DNA from: Epiperipatus broadwayi
Taxonomy: Eukaryota; Onychophora; Udeonychophora; Euonychophora; Peripatidae
Assembly (NCBI GenBank): GCA_028023455.1
Contig: JAQFVV010000020.1
Span: 11,508,385 to 11,572,384, forward strand
Direction: 5' to 3'
Length of the DNA: 64,000 bases
In this document: piece after piece, positions 49,846 through 62,317 of the stretch
Numbering within the stretch: position 1 is the stretch's first letter
Layout of the letters: the number at the start of each line of letters is the position of its first letter
Translations under genes and position numbers: made by a program
The notes under the pieces: model-generated
What the model saw: only the letters and a program-made list of their open reading frames with translations
What the model was told of the DNA's origin: nothing
Database searches by the model: none

Positions 49846-50529
49846 GTAAATTAGGCATTTATTTATATAGTGCTATGTTTATAAATTATAATAAACTAAA
49901 GATTAGTCTTTCAAGCTAATGTACATGCACTTTTTACGAATGTTAATAATAATAAATGAATACTTTTTTTTCCAACACAAGATAAAGTCTTTGCGAATCA
50001 GTAAATGAATCCACTTATTCATTCAACCCAAATGCTTATATATGGGAAAATCTTAAGTACTGGATATGAAAGCATGAGGATAAAACAATCACTTTATCTT
50101 GTGTTGGAAATGAAAGTATTCATTTATTATTATTAACATTCGTAAAAAGCGCATTGCACATGTACGTTAGTTTGAAAGGCTAATCTTTAATTTATTACAA
50201 TTTATAAACATAGCGCTATATAAATAAATGCCTCATTTACATATGTTTAGTTTCATTTAAGAGTGATGTTTCGTAAATTCTAGATAATTTTGTTGATGTC
50301 ATTCATTCAGACATAGTAAACAGTAATTTAAAGGGATTGATTTGTCCTCGCGCTTTCATATCCAGTACTTAAGATTTGCCCATATATAAGCATTTGGGTT
50401 GAATGAATAAGTGGATTCATTTATTAATTCGCAAAGACTTTATCTTGTGTTGGAAATGAAAGTATTCATTTATTATTATTAACATTCGTAAAAAGCGCAT
50501 GTACGTTAGCTTGAAAGGCTAATCTTTAG
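49846..50529. mobile_element. Foldback element H with direct repeats of up to 20 bp
   Basis: Left arm 49850 to about 50035 (ATTTATATAGTGCTATG, CTTTTTACGAATGTTAATAA, CCAACACAAGATAAAGTC) recurs inverted at about 50080-50235. A second inverted copy of part of it lies at about 50345-50529, giving three segments. The 20-base direct repeat beginning TTTATTATAAGTAATC is present at 49826-49845 and 50530-50549. Its first ten bases may be element sequence at the right end, so the true duplication is 10-20 bp. Confidence 0.8.
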
Positions 50530-50549
50530 TTTATTATAAGTAATCATAT

Positions 50550-53500
50550 AACAGTTTTGAAATTAAACCATAAGATTGGTAAATATGTATACAATCAAAT
50601 ATTATTCTCTTTGTATTAAATTTAATATTTTATCATTTGAAGCAGTTATATATATATATATATATTTACTGGTAATAAATTAATTGATTTAGAATTTTTA
50701 GATATTTAATAGATAATTAGAAGTTTATTATAATTATTTTCTTAGTTATATGTAACAATTATGTTAGGACAGAAATTTATATCTGAACAGATTTGATAAC
50801 TTACAAAGTACAAATGTAATAATTATTTAATAAATAAAGACAATTACAATTGGATGCATGCATATTCTTTTAAGCTATAATTGATTGGATGAATATTATA
50901 TCAAGTTAGTATTTAGTTATAAAGAAGATAATCTTATTATATTATAAAAATGGTAATAGTCTATCCAAACTGATATTTGAAATAACGTGATTTGCTTTAA
51001 TTACATTTAAAGTACATTGGTGTAGATCGTAAATATAGTTTAAATACTAGGTTTTAATATTGGCATTTGATCATAATATAACATTAACAATGTTTCACAT
51101 ATTAGACTAATTATAACTTAAAGTTTAATAACTTAGTTTTATTAAATTGAAAAATAATTTGTTGTGATTTGCTAATAGTATTTGAATAAGTATCAAATAG
51201 GAATCCATCGTTTATCTTATATTGTTATGATTGGATATTATAAATTTTAAGGTTATTAAAAGGATTGATTTTATTCTACATTATAAGTTGATGAAAGTGG
51301 TGAAATATTCTAGATTAGTTGATCTTGCATATTGTATTATGTTATAATTCAGTATTGAGGTATTTTATTTTATTTACGATTTGGGGTTATGAACTTATAG
51401 AATATAGGATAGATTAATGTGCATAAATTTATAGGTAATAAAGTCTTTTTATTTTCATCAAGTATTCCATACCAATGCAAGTGGTTTATTTAATAAGTGT
51501 ATATTAATGAATAGTATTACTGACTTACTATTATTTTATTTTATTTAGATATAACTAAAGATCAACTATTGGGTAATATTTTATTTTGATATAATTAGTG
51601 TTTTAAGTTTGTAGGTTATACTAAAGTCTTTGTTTCCTAATCTTATAATTATCATTTTGTTATAAATAGCTTCTAAATTTGCAGGTCATACTTAGGATAA
51701 GTTTATATTGTTATAAATAATGTTTCGATTTATGGGAAATATTAAATTTTATCTTCCTCATCCTTTGCCATCAGATTTATTCTGTTATAAATAGTTTGTG
51801 TAATATAAACATATTACTATTTATAAGATAATGATATTAGGTTATATTATCTTCATTCCCAGTTTGTTACAAATAGCATTCATATTCTTAAAACAATTTG
51901 AAATATTGGTTTTATTTGGATCTAACACACATTACAAAAGCTGTTCAAATCTCATCAATAGTTTATTTTGTTATAAATGGCATCCATACTTGTAGCTTTA
52001 TAAAAGATTGAATTAAGTGTTAGCTTGTCATTCAATGGTTGATGATCACTTTGGCTCAGTTCATTAGTATCATTGCATTACAAATGGTGACCAATGATTG
52101 AGGTACATTTACATTCAGGTTATATTAAAGTTTTCATTTTTTATTGTTATTATTTTTATTCTATTACAATATATTGAAATAGATAATGACATAACTATTT
52201 CATTGTCATCCATGCAATCTTACATGTGAAGTAAAGCTAGTTAACAGTAATTGTTAAAATGAGTAATAAAAGTAGCACTGAAATTCTTTAAGAGTTATTA
52301 ACTTTCTGACATTTATTTTGCAATTCATCATTGCCTCTGTTCTCACATTCAACATAGAATTTAAGATTAAACCATTATTACTCATCAGAAAATAATAAAT
52401 TTGACTTCATTTGATAGATATTTTTTTTACTACTGAAATAAAATTTAAATGTTCATATTTTCTTTCTATAAATGTTTAAAAAATGAGATTGTAATCAAAA
52501 CAAAATGATTATATGCCATCATTTTTAGAAAAAATATTTTTATTTTACAAAATTAACAAAACCTTCATTATTTGTCATTTAAAAAAAATTTGAATGAATA
52601 TTTATTTATTTATCTTATATTTAACAAAATAGCTTTTAAAAGTTTAAAAATTTTCAATATTTATTGCAAAATTATGATAATTTCATATGCATTGTTGTAA
52701 TTATATTGGTTATGTAGAAAGCTAAGCTTCTAAATAGCTTTAGAGCAGACTTAGATTGTCTGCTAATATAAGGTTCTAGTTTTGAAAATCAAACTAAAGA
52801 AGCAACAAATATATAGAAAACAAACAAACCTTACAATAATTCATTTTAAAAACCAACATCCTTTTATATCAAAAGATGTCTTCATAAGATTGATAGCCTC
52901 AGACTCAAGAAGTATTTATCATTAAAGTTTCCTTTACTCTTCTCTTTAATTTTTAATATGTCTAATAAAATAAAATCTTTAAAGTCTCAGGTAAATTTTC
53001 TTAAGTCTTGTAGGCTTTGTAATGGTTTTTTTCATATGTCAATTGCATTGACCAGGAAGTGAACCCAGGCCAGCTGCTTGGAAGGCAACTGTGCTTTTCC
53101 TAATTCAGGTAATATTAAATTGGATTAAAAATTGGTATTATTTTCTAATTGTGATTTTATTTTAAACTTTAAAAAATTTTATTCTAAAACAATTTATTAT
53201 GCAGATTATGGGTAATGTATCTAATTTAAATGACAGGTTTAAAATGATTAGGAGTAATTTTAATTATTCAATTTTGAATTCTTTTTTAAAATGGTTTGGG
53301 AGCAAATGTGAAATCACTTATTATAATAAATATTTTAAAAAATTCAATTGGTTGATTGATAAGACTGGGAGGAAAAAAGTTTTGTTAAACAAAAAAAGTA
53401 TAATTTGGGGTATTTTTTTTAAAAAAGGCCTGATGTTTCTTCTGTTTAAAATTTGTCCAATTATGTTTTGACTTTATTTGATTTAGCTATTTAACAATAC

Positions 53501-53694
53501 AAACCAGCAGCCTTTATCTTCTTTTAACAAGATAACATCATTGACTTTCAATCTTTTTTTTAAAAGACTAATTTGCTTAGGGGTAAAAACAAATTTTTCT
53601 CTTTCAAGTAGTTGACTATTCAAAATAACCCGTAAAGACACTTTATTTTTATCAGAAATATTACTACTACATTCAATAGCAGAAATAAAACAAA
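50550..53694. other. AT-rich DNA with a faint degenerate tandem repeat
   Basis: Between about 51590 and 52150 blocks such as TTTTGTTATAAATAGC recur roughly every 60-120 bases (51650, 51705, 51780, 51865, 51968, 52075 approximately), each followed by a TTGTAGGTTATA-like block. The frame at 53199-53471 has no recognised domain. No other feature is seen. Confidence 0.45.
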
Positions 53695-53850
53695 AACTAA
53701 TTGAGAAGGTTTATTTGTTTAGTAAATGAAACTATGGTTGTATAAGGATTTTGGTAAAGTTTGGATTTTTATCTAGTATTGTATTGTTTTATGGTTTTGT
53801 ATTTTATTTATTATTAGTATAGTGTTATGCAGTTTTGAATTATATATATA
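53695..53850 (+). repeat. Family C half copy
   Basis: TTGAGAAGGTTTATTTG, ATGAAACTATGGTTGT, AAGGATTTTGGTAAAG, and TCTAGTATTGTATTGTTTTA match the right arm of the 17.7 kb hairpin in order. The copy extends past it through AGTATAGTGTTATGCAGTTTT, which matches the outer arm at 17672-17692. Single arm, no inverted partner. Confidence 0.8.
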
Positions 53851-54019
53851 TTCTCACTGAATAACAATAAAGTAAAATATATATATAAAATGACCCATTA
53901 AAAATATACTATATGTAAATATTAAATTATAATCATGGTGGATAATAACAATATATATATATAATAATTAAAAAGAAATAATAGAGCTAAAATTATTTTT
54001 TAAAATAAATGTTTTTATT

Positions 54020-54870
54020 TACCATACATTAAAATGAAGTTTACAATTAAAAACAAGAAAATCATGAATATTACTTAGAACATTGAAGTTCTAAGTTCAA
54101 AATATTCAAAACTTTCCCCTCTCTTATATATCTTACAAATTAAGTCACCTATCTAAAATATTATTGCATCCTATCACTCTGGAGAAAATTTTAAAAAATG
54201 TACAAAGTTTCAATAACTATGTTGAACATAAATCTATTAAACCTCAATTTTAAAATGTTATAATTTTAAATTTAGAGCAAAAATTTTCTATACTGCTGTC
54301 TTGCAAGTCTTACTGAAAGCATATTAAAGTTCTAAGATCAGTTTTTAACTTTGATATCAAAATATTCAATATTTTTCACACTCTATTCTATATTTAAAAA
54401 ACTATATGACTTACTAAAAAGATTATTGTTCTATATGGATTTGCCTGGTATTTATTACTTATATACCAAGTCTGAAGCAATTCTATCAAATTTAAATCTA
54501 TTAAACCTCAATTTAAAAATGTTATAACTGTAAATGGAAATCACAAAAAAATCTCTATACCACCCTCTCATAAGTCTTGCTTAAAACATATTAAACTCCA
54601 AAAAACAATTCTTAACTTTGAGATTAAAATATACAATATTTTTCTGCTCTCTGTCTTATATCTAAGAACCTAGGTGATCTATTGAAAAAATTAGCATTCC
54701 ATATGGATTTGTCTGGTATTTATCACTTATGTACCAAGTTTAAAGCAATTCTATTGAACTTAAATCTATTAAACCTCAATTGTAAAATTTCATTCTAACT
54801 TTAAAATGATTCAAAAGTTTACAAATAAATATACACACAAACAAACAGATTTTCCAACTTAAACAAAAGC
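54020..54870 (+). repeat. Satellite-like tandem array, period about 265 bp
   Basis: CTATTAAACCTCAATT starts units at 54234, 54498 and 54766. Units also share TTTTTAACTTTGA, ATTCAATATTTTTC, TATGGATTTGCCTGGTATTT and TACCAAGT-TAAAGCAATTCT. A partial, more diverged unit precedes them (from about 54020). About three units are visible, with moderate divergence. Confidence 0.85.
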
Positions 54871-55926
54871 ATTTAATAAAACAATAGTTTCAATTTTTTT
54901 TTAATCACTATCAATTGAAATAAGTAACCAAAAAAAAAAAAACAGACATCATGTGATTTCCCAAGAATTATGCATTTATCTATATTAGCAGATTGCTTAT
55001 TTATTATACAATCTTTAAATTGTTTTATAAAGATTGCCTCTTTATTTTTTTCTTTATATGATGCCTTTCTTCATTTAATAATCTTATATGATCTGGGATA
55101 AACATAAACTAAAATTGCAAGATTTTTTATGATCAAAGAACCAAATCTAAATCAGTAAAGATCTTATTTTTCTTTGATCTTAAAAAATCTTACAATTTTA
55201 GAATTATCTTTAGCCAATGATGTTATATTGTTATTATATATATATATTTATTATTTATCAATCCAGAACTGTTGTACTGGGAAAAATATACTGGGCTAAC
55301 CACTCACTATATGCATATATCACATAACAAAAAAAACCTAAGATTTGAAACACTTGAACAATCACACAAAAACGATTCAAAATTTTATATTTATATATAA
55401 CTAATTTAATTTTGAAGCTTGTTTTTTTTTCTTTTCTAGCGTTTGTCAAACATATATAAAGTACACAACTCATCATAAATTAGTATAAATATTTCACAAT
55501 AGATAAGGATAATTTATAATCACATTAAACATATAATAGATCAGAAACAAGGTACAATAAAGAATACATATTTTATTAATGGAAAAGTGTGCTTGATAAA
55601 TACTAACCATTCAAATCTTCCAAATATCCACACATTCTTCTAATGTTTGTGATAAATATGTAACTACTGTTTTGAAAAAAAAAAAGAAGTGGATTTTTGT
55701 CTCAAATCTCCAGTATATCTGACAAGCATACGTTTATTATGAAAATGTATGTATAATGATCGAGATTGTTTTGGATAAGTCTAAATTTGTAACAAGTTTT
55801 AAAGGAACTATTCAATTAAATAATATATATATATGTGTGTTGTGCAGATTGGTGAATTAGAACCAAATGACATGAAAAGAAGAGTTTTTCTATACATCTA
55901 AATCATATTTAGTTTTATTGACATAT
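54871..55926. other. AT-rich DNA, no feature
   Basis: No domain, RNA gene or repeat family member recognised. Confidence 0.5.
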
Positions 55927-55940
55927 ATGTACACTATATA

Positions 55941-56440
55941 AATAAAATGTTCGTTCGGGAATACATAAAAGAACTTTACAATTCTTGAAAAAACGAAATT
56001 TGCATTTAAGCTTAATAATTTTGTTTACATTGCTTCCGCCATTCCTTAACGATCCACCGGTTCTTAATATTACTTAGATCTATTGTATTAAATACTATAA
56101 CTATAAATTTATTAAACGCACATTGATTACGTAAGTAATATTTACTGAGGCTATAACCTCGATAATATGCGTATAAAATGCGATAGTAGGGACCTCTATC
56201 GAGGTTATAGCCTCAGTAAATATTAAATAGTATAACAAAAATAAAAATATGTAATATAAATAAAATGTCCGAAAAAAGTGAAAAACTACAATTCTTGATT
56301 CGGACATTTTATTTATATTACATATTTTTATTTTTGTTATAGTATTTAATACAATGGAACTAAGTAAGAAACGGTGGATCGTTAAGGAATGGCGGAAGCA
56401 CCGTAAAAAAAAAAATTATTAAGAATTGTAAAGTTTTTTT
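55941..56440. mobile_element. Foldback element G with 14-bp target-site duplication
   Basis: It has nested inverted repeats: outer ends (AACTTTACAATTCTT near 55972 with its complement near 56420), TTCCGCCATTCCTTAACGAT (56034) with its complement near 56390, an inner hairpin 56143-56225 (CTGAGGCTATAACCTCGATA), and a second one at 56226-56344 (AATAAAATGTCCGAA). ATGTACACTATATA is present at 55927-55940 and 56441-56454. No hammerhead core could be recognised. A relative of the inner hairpin is at 11302-11375. Confidence 0.85.
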
Positions 56441-56454
56441 ATGTACACTATATA

Positions 56455-57654
56455 TATATGTTTATTGAAAAACTATAAGATGATTTGATAAATACACATT
56501 ATTTATAAATATCTAACCATGAGTTTATTCTATAATTCGTTACAAATCGTTTTTTGTTTCAAATATCCATATTTTTTGTTTTTTTCTTTTATTTTTTCTA
56601 TTTTTAAAAATTCCCAATCCAAGTTTTCTTCTTCTTTTAAATTTCTTTCCCCCAACGCTTTAATATTTTTAAGCTTATTGTTCAAACTAATATAGGCTAC
56701 ATCTTTTACACTTTCAATCATTTTTCTTTGTTATATTAAGAGTCCATGATTAAAGCTACAATACAGACAATTTTTAATTCAAAATTTCTGGTCTACCTGT
56801 TTAACTAATGCTCTTTATATTTTAAATTCCTACTACTACTACCATTTAATCAGTCTTATTTAATTATTTAAAAAAACAAAAATACAAAACAATTATGATT
56901 TATTTACAAATATTTTTATTTTTATTTGAATGTTTTTTTTAATAATTGCTGTTTTAAGTTCAATTTCATATCCATAAACATATATAATTAGGTGAATGGG
57001 TAAAAGATAAGAGTTCTTCATTGAAACTAAAACTTACAAGATAATTAAATACTGTTGATGAGAATTTAGGATTTTTTAATTTTTATTTCATTCTATAGTT
57101 ATAAAAAGTTAAATATTCAGTTATTGGGTAGAAACTAAATATATAAAAACAAATTCCTAATCTTATTTGAAACCTGGAAAAAATTTTAAATTTTACTGAG
57201 ATTTGAACCTGAATGCATTTATATATAACTTAATTATGTCTCAAAATTTCTTTTATTTTGTGATCTGTTAAAATATAAAAAATAAAATATTAAAATTGCC
57301 ATAATTAATTTCAGAATAAAATTATACCTATAATAACTATTGATGATGGGGCTTTTTACAATAATAGTTATTCAAAAATATTTATGGTCTTTATATGTGT
57401 ATATTATAATAGAATATATGATGTATTAAGAAATTGTTTCATTATCGGACTTATACTGAGAAGCCAATTTTATGTAATTTAATAATTGCTTTATACTTTC
57501 AAATATAGTATGGCTAATTGGTTATCTATCTTTTATAATTATTATCTTCAACATATTTTATTTTATAACACATAAATAATATAATACGCGTTATTAGAGT
57601 TAAGTAAGCATGTGCACACAGACACAAATATTACAATATACTGTAGGAATATTA
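56455..57654. other. AT-rich DNA, no gene seen
   Basis: The minus-strand frame at 56530-56721 is Lys/Glu rich without a recognised domain. Nothing else is seen. Confidence 0.5.
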
Positions 57655-57945
57655 ATTTTTTGTACAGTACAGGCTTTTTCATACCTGCACTTATATATGT
57701 AAAATATAGGGGCTTTGAACTCAGACTTTCACATGACCCTCAACCATCCATGCTATCTCATACCGCTGATATGTGGAAAAGATAAATAATCACCAATATT
57801 TGTATTTCGTGCTAAACCAGCACTTGCCAGTTGGTCCAGTTTATCATCTCTATACATATATACAATAACTGCTCAGATTTATATTAAAATAGACAATCTT
57901 CATACTTTAATGGACAGGCTTCAAAACACTCCACCCTCCAACTTG
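57655..57945 (-). repeat. Family A copy, 5'-truncated
   Basis: Tail module (CTGTACAAAAAATT on the minus strand), end motif, hammerhead region and the CTTAATATAAATCTGAGCAG block, ending near the GAGGGTGGAGTG block. No clear flanking duplication was found. Confidence 0.8.
57792..57835 (-). ncRNA. Hammerhead ribozyme remnant, family A
   Basis: Minus strand: ACCAA, CTGGCAA in place of CTGATGA, perfect stem II GTGCT-GGTTT-AGCAC, intact CGAAATACAAATA, TTGGT. Everything except the first core box is preserved. Confidence 0.8.
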
Positions 57946-58542
57946 TGTAAAAATATGAGATTATAGTAATAATTGATATAATCAAGATTTTAGAATGTAA
58001 AAAATAAAAAAAAGTCTATAAGTTAAACAAAATAATATTTAATAAATTAACTATGAACAATTTAACATATGAATATAAAATAAGAAATTAAACAACTTTT
58101 AATTAAGAATAAGAATTATTATTTAAAGTTTGATGCAAAAACTAGCATGTAATGCACAAAGATGCATCTTGAAAGGATGAGTTTAATTTGAAATATTTAC
58201 TATTGACATTTGTAAGTACATTAATAAGTCTAATGATGTTCATATATATCATTTATCACCATAATAAATAAATATTTATATCAGAATTATTTATAAAATA
58301 TAATAAAGAAAAATATTATACTTCTTACTAGATTTGTATACATGGTAGAGATAAGTTTGCACCAAATATTAAATAATTGTTTAATAACATGATTTAATTA
58401 TTTTTTATTAATGTTTTTCAGTACTCATTGAGATATGTCAGGCTATAGTATTTGCACTTTTTTATTTTCTAATTCTTCTTGATAAAATTTAATAAGGGCT
58501 ACACTCATAATATTTTATAATTTAACAATAAATAATCCATAC
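57946..58542. other. AT-rich DNA, no feature
   Basis: Nothing recognisable. Confidence 0.5.
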
Positions 58543-58669
58543 GATATATTCTTATTAAAACAGACAAAACTCTCCATACAGTAGTGCCACTCAGTGCCAA
58601 CCACAGTAATCAAAGGATGCCAGAAGGCTTGTGCATACAATCCCTATCTAGTGCCTACTCATCCAATAT

Positions 58670-58709
58670 CCCTAGACTAGTTTCTGGCTTGTGGCCTTCA
58701 TCAGTGAGG
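58670..58709 (-). ncRNA. Hammerhead-like motif, family B left unit, intact core boxes
   Basis: Minus strand: CCTCA, CTGATGA, AGGC-CACAA-GCCA, GAAA, ACTAGTC, TAGGG. Both core boxes and the GTC triplet are perfect. Stem I has one mismatch; stem II has three G-C pairs with an A-A closure. Confidence 0.65.
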
Positions 58710-59427
58710 AGCTTTGGATCTGAGAGCACTGCATCTAGATCTTAGAATCTAATGCAACCCTCCAGCAGCCATCTTTTATTTCTATTTAACTACAAAACTA
58801 TGAGAATAAAATTGAAAACACAATATTTTCAATCTAAGCTCAATAGCTTATATAGTCATATGGGTCTGAACCCAGTTCAGTACCCATACATTTTGTTGTC
58901 TTTGGCTCCTTAACAATCATAGCCACCACTATCATATTAATCAGGATTGGTGTTAAGCCACTAAACATCACATGATCACTATTTCTTATGCTAGCACATT
59001 ACTGTTATTAAAACAAGCAGAGTAGGCAATACATAGGGATTTTATGCACAAGCCTTCTGGCATCTATTGGTTACTCTGGTTGGCACTGAGTGGCACTACC
59101 TGTATGGAGAGTTTTGCCTGTTTTAATAACAGTAATGTGCTAGCATAAGAAATAGTGATCATGTGATGTTTAGTGGTTTAATACCAATCCTGCCTAATAG
59201 GATAGTGGTGGCTATGGTTGTTAAATAGCCAAAGACACCAAAATGTATGGGTACTGAACTGGGTTCAGACCCATATGACTATATAAGCTATTGAGCTTAG
59301 ATTGAAAATATTATTGTGTTTTCAATTTTATTTTCATAATTTTGTAGTTAAATAGAGATAAAAGGTGGCTGCTGGAGGGTTGCATTAGATCCTAAGATCT
59401 AGGTGCAGTGCTCTCAGATCCAAAGCT

Positions 59428-59467
59428 TCTCACTGATGAAGGTGACAAGCCAGAAACTAGTCTAGAG
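59428..59467 (+). ncRNA. Hammerhead-like motif, family B right unit
   Basis: TCTCA, CTGATGA, AGGT-GACAA-GCCA, GAAA, ACTAGTC, TAGAG. Core boxes are intact; stems I and II are weakened by substitutions. Confidence 0.6.
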
Positions 59468-59641
59468 ATATTGGATGAGTAGGAACTAGATAGGGATTTT
59501 ATGCACAAGCCTTCCAGCAGCCATTGATTACTCTGGTTGGCACTGAGTGGCACTACTTTATGGAGAGTTTTGCCTATTTTAATAACAGTAATGTGCTAGC
59601 ATAAGAAATAGTGATCATGTGATGTTTAGTGATATATTCTT

Positions 59642-60301
59642 GTCTCATAACCCCTTTATAAATTTGTTGAAGTTTTCAGTTTTAAAATCAATTGTTGAGA
59701 TAATCTCTAAACAATATGGTCAAAAAAGACTTTTTCTTGTCAAACATGATTTTTATATCCATATACACTGATAGTATTATTGAATTTGTCAAATATAGTA
59801 TTAAACTGAGGAATTTATTTGCAAGAACTTATGTAAAAAATCTATTTCTCTCACTCCACTTCTGCCACCTAGTGTAAGCTTGAGTAATCAATATACATGG
59901 AAGAACGGCATCAAGAGAATTACATTTGCTATACAAAATTGTGTAAGCTGGGTAAATGTAGAGTTTTGTTGGTTTTGTAAAAGCTTACAAAGTAATGGCA
60001 GTTCTTCTTGCTGACTGAAATTTTTTTCAGTAAATTTTGTTTTTATAGACTCAGTACTATTTATGAAAAAACAACCACATGTTTTCTGTTTTTACAGATA
60101 TTTACAAAAATATTAGACTCAATTGATTATTATGGGAGAATAACTAATATAAATTAATTTTAGAACTTAAAAATTAAACTCTGCTTACAAAAACAATTTT
60201 ACAAGTGAAAATGTTACATCAATAAATATTTTTCACCCTTAAATCATATATATATATATGAATTAAATATTTTCATGGATTTTTATTATAGTAAAGTAAA
60301 A
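59642..60301. other. AT-rich DNA; one diverged family B-like stretch
   Basis: 59850-59975 (CTCCACTTCTGCCACCTAGT, GAGTAATCAAT, then GTAGAGTTTTG) resembles a strongly diverged, collapsed family B hairpin. Otherwise nothing is seen. Confidence 0.45.
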
Positions 60302-60903
60302 GAGGACACATACCATGTAAACAGAACAGAGATAAATTTTAACCTTTGATATTGCTAAGAAACTATCAGTTACATTGAATTGACAATTCCTGAGACTAGA
60401 ACAAATTTTCTCATTTACCTATACTAGCTCTTTTATTGGAGTTTTTTGTTGAAGTAAAAGGTGCCTCTTTTACTTCAAACCCATGTTCTTATAAGGATTT
60501 AAACCCAGAAGGATATTTTTATAGTTGTGAAAATGTGAACGAATAATGTTTTCTTGACATTCTTTATTATAATAACAATCAATGAAAACATTTAATTCAG
60601 CATATATAACTTTCTGGAAAAATTAAAAATACTATTTGCAGAATATTAAGAAAGATGTTATTCTTTCACATTCTCATACCTATAAAAATCACTTTCTGGT
60701 TTAAATCCATATAAGAACTTGGGTTTGAAATAAAAGAGGACCTCTTTTCTTTCAACAAAAAACTCCAACAAAAGATCTATTGTAGATTAATGAAAAAACT
60801 TGTTTAACCTCAGGGATTTTCAATTAGTAATAATTGACAGTTTCTTGGCAACATCACAGGTTAAAGGTTATCTCTGTTCTGTTTACATGGATATGATATC
60901 CTC
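60302..60903. repeat. Foldback repeat, about 600 bp
   Basis: Left arm 60302 to about 60555 and right arm about 60650-60903 are imperfect inverted copies: CATGTAAACAGAACAGAG near the left end with its complement near 60890, AGTTTTTTGTTGAAGTAAAA against TTTCAACAAAAAACTCC, and AACCCATGTTCTTATAAGGA against its complement. The outer ends read GAGGACACATACC and GGATATGATATCCTC. No flanking duplication was identified. Confidence 0.85.
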
Positions 60904-61189
60904 ATTTCCATTCTTTATATATATGATTACAAACAAATTAGCATATTTAATTTTAAAATATAAAAATATACATTTACAATTTCAAAAAGAAAATTTAATA
61001 TAGTGCAATTTTAGCATTATCATCATCATCATCATCATTATTATTATTAATATTATTATTATTGTTGAAATTAGTTGATGATAAAAAAAATCAATTGTTT
61101 ATTAAATAAAGACTTATATGAAAAGAAAATTACTTATAAGGACTATATATATATATATATAGGAGCCTTATTACTAATATTAGGAAGAT

Positions 61190-62317
61190 CTGTGATTGTG
61201 AAAGGATTACTATTTGTAAAGAGTGTAAAGGTAATAGATTTGTTGTCATGTATCATAAGGATTATATTGACAAGATAGAAGATGAAATAAATAAAGTAGG
61301 ATATAGTAAATTATTAAACAATCCAACTACAGGGATAAAAAAAAACAAATATTTAAAACTATTTAATAAAAGGAAAGATTATAATATTATAGATATAAAT
61401 GAATATAAATTATAGTATCTTTCTTCTTATGAAAATCCATATATTTTTACAAAGGTTAAAACTCACAAAAATAATAACTCATTGAGGCTGTTGTTTAACT
61501 TTAGTAATTTTATTTTACAGAAATTTTGTAAGTATATAAATAAATGGATAACAGATGTTTTAGGATATGGTGAATATTCTATAAAGAATGCAAAGGATAT
61601 TATTAATAAAGTAAATAGTATAAAATTAAATAGGAAAGTATTTTTACAATGGATATTGAAAAAATGTATCCAAATATTTCATGACTTAAAAGTAAAGATA
61701 TTTTAATAAAAAATTTAAGTAAACATATAGATGATAGAAATATTATTGAAGAGGGTTTAAATTTAATACACAATAGTTTATATTTTAAATATAACAATGA
61801 ATTTTGGTATATACACTAGGGATGAGTTATGGGTTGTGCAATTAATGGCTTAATCTCATCAATATTTATAAATGAATTAGAAAATATTGTAATTAAAAAA
61901 AGGATAATTAGTCAAGAATTAATACACTATTCTAGATATGTTGATATTTTAATTATTGGTAATAAAAGAGCAACGAATAATATTTATAATGAATTTAATA
62001 ATAATATATATAAAATTAAATTTACAAAAGTAGAATTTGAAGATAAAATTAAATATTCAGATATAGAAATTAATATACATAAAGATAGTAAAATTAAGTT
62101 AAAATATTTTATTAAAGAACATAAATTAAGAAAAATTATTCATGTAGATTCACAACAAACATGGGTGCAAAAATTGGCAGTTATTAACAATTTTAAATAT
62201 AGGAATGATAAATATAATATAGATAAAAGTGTAGATCAATTACAAAAGAATCAATTTATTAAATTACATAAAGATTATGGATACGATTCTAAAACTATTA
62301 AAAAATATATTTTTTAA
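61190..62317 (+). pseudogene. Penelope-like element reverse transcriptase, decayed
   Basis: PLE RT blocks follow in order across frames: RFVVMYHKDYIDKIEDEINK (61232-61291), SYENPYIFTKVKTHKN (61423-61470, the PLE 'PxxYGLPKIHK' block), motif A MDIEKMYPNIS (near 61653-61685), motif B MSYGCAINGLISSIF (61826-61870) and motif C YSRYVDILII (61930-61959), where the family has YVDD or YADD. The open frame 61829-62317 continues through IKFTKVEFEDKIKYSDIEIN, equivalent to the FLDVLI block. Frameshifts before and after motif A and an internal stop break the frame. Loss of the second catalytic Asp in motif C means that the RT would be inactive. Confidence 0.88.

Larger units (their letters stand above)
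58554..59630. mobile_element. Family B 1.1 kb inverted dimer with 11-bp target-site duplication
   Basis: The left unit (58554 to about 59005, minus) and right unit (about 59040-59630, plus) are inverted copies. Shared blocks include AAACATCACATGATCACTAT, CCCAGTTCAGTACCCATACA, GCTCAATAGCTTATATAGTC, AGATCTAATGCAACCC-type blocks, the hammerhead core and CTCTCCATACAG. A collapsed hairpin form of the family end lies in the centre (about 59000-59110). GATATATTCTT occurs at 58543-58553 and 59631-59641. This is the longest and most complete family B insertion and shows the unit length (about 550 bp). Confidence 0.88.

Noticed and set aside
53199-53471. 90-codon Lys/Phe/Asn-rich frame
   Set aside because: Composition follows the AT content; no motif recognised.
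56143-56344. Hairpins as microRNA precursors
   Set aside because: They belong to a mobile foldback with a target-site duplication; nothing indicates a processed small RNA.
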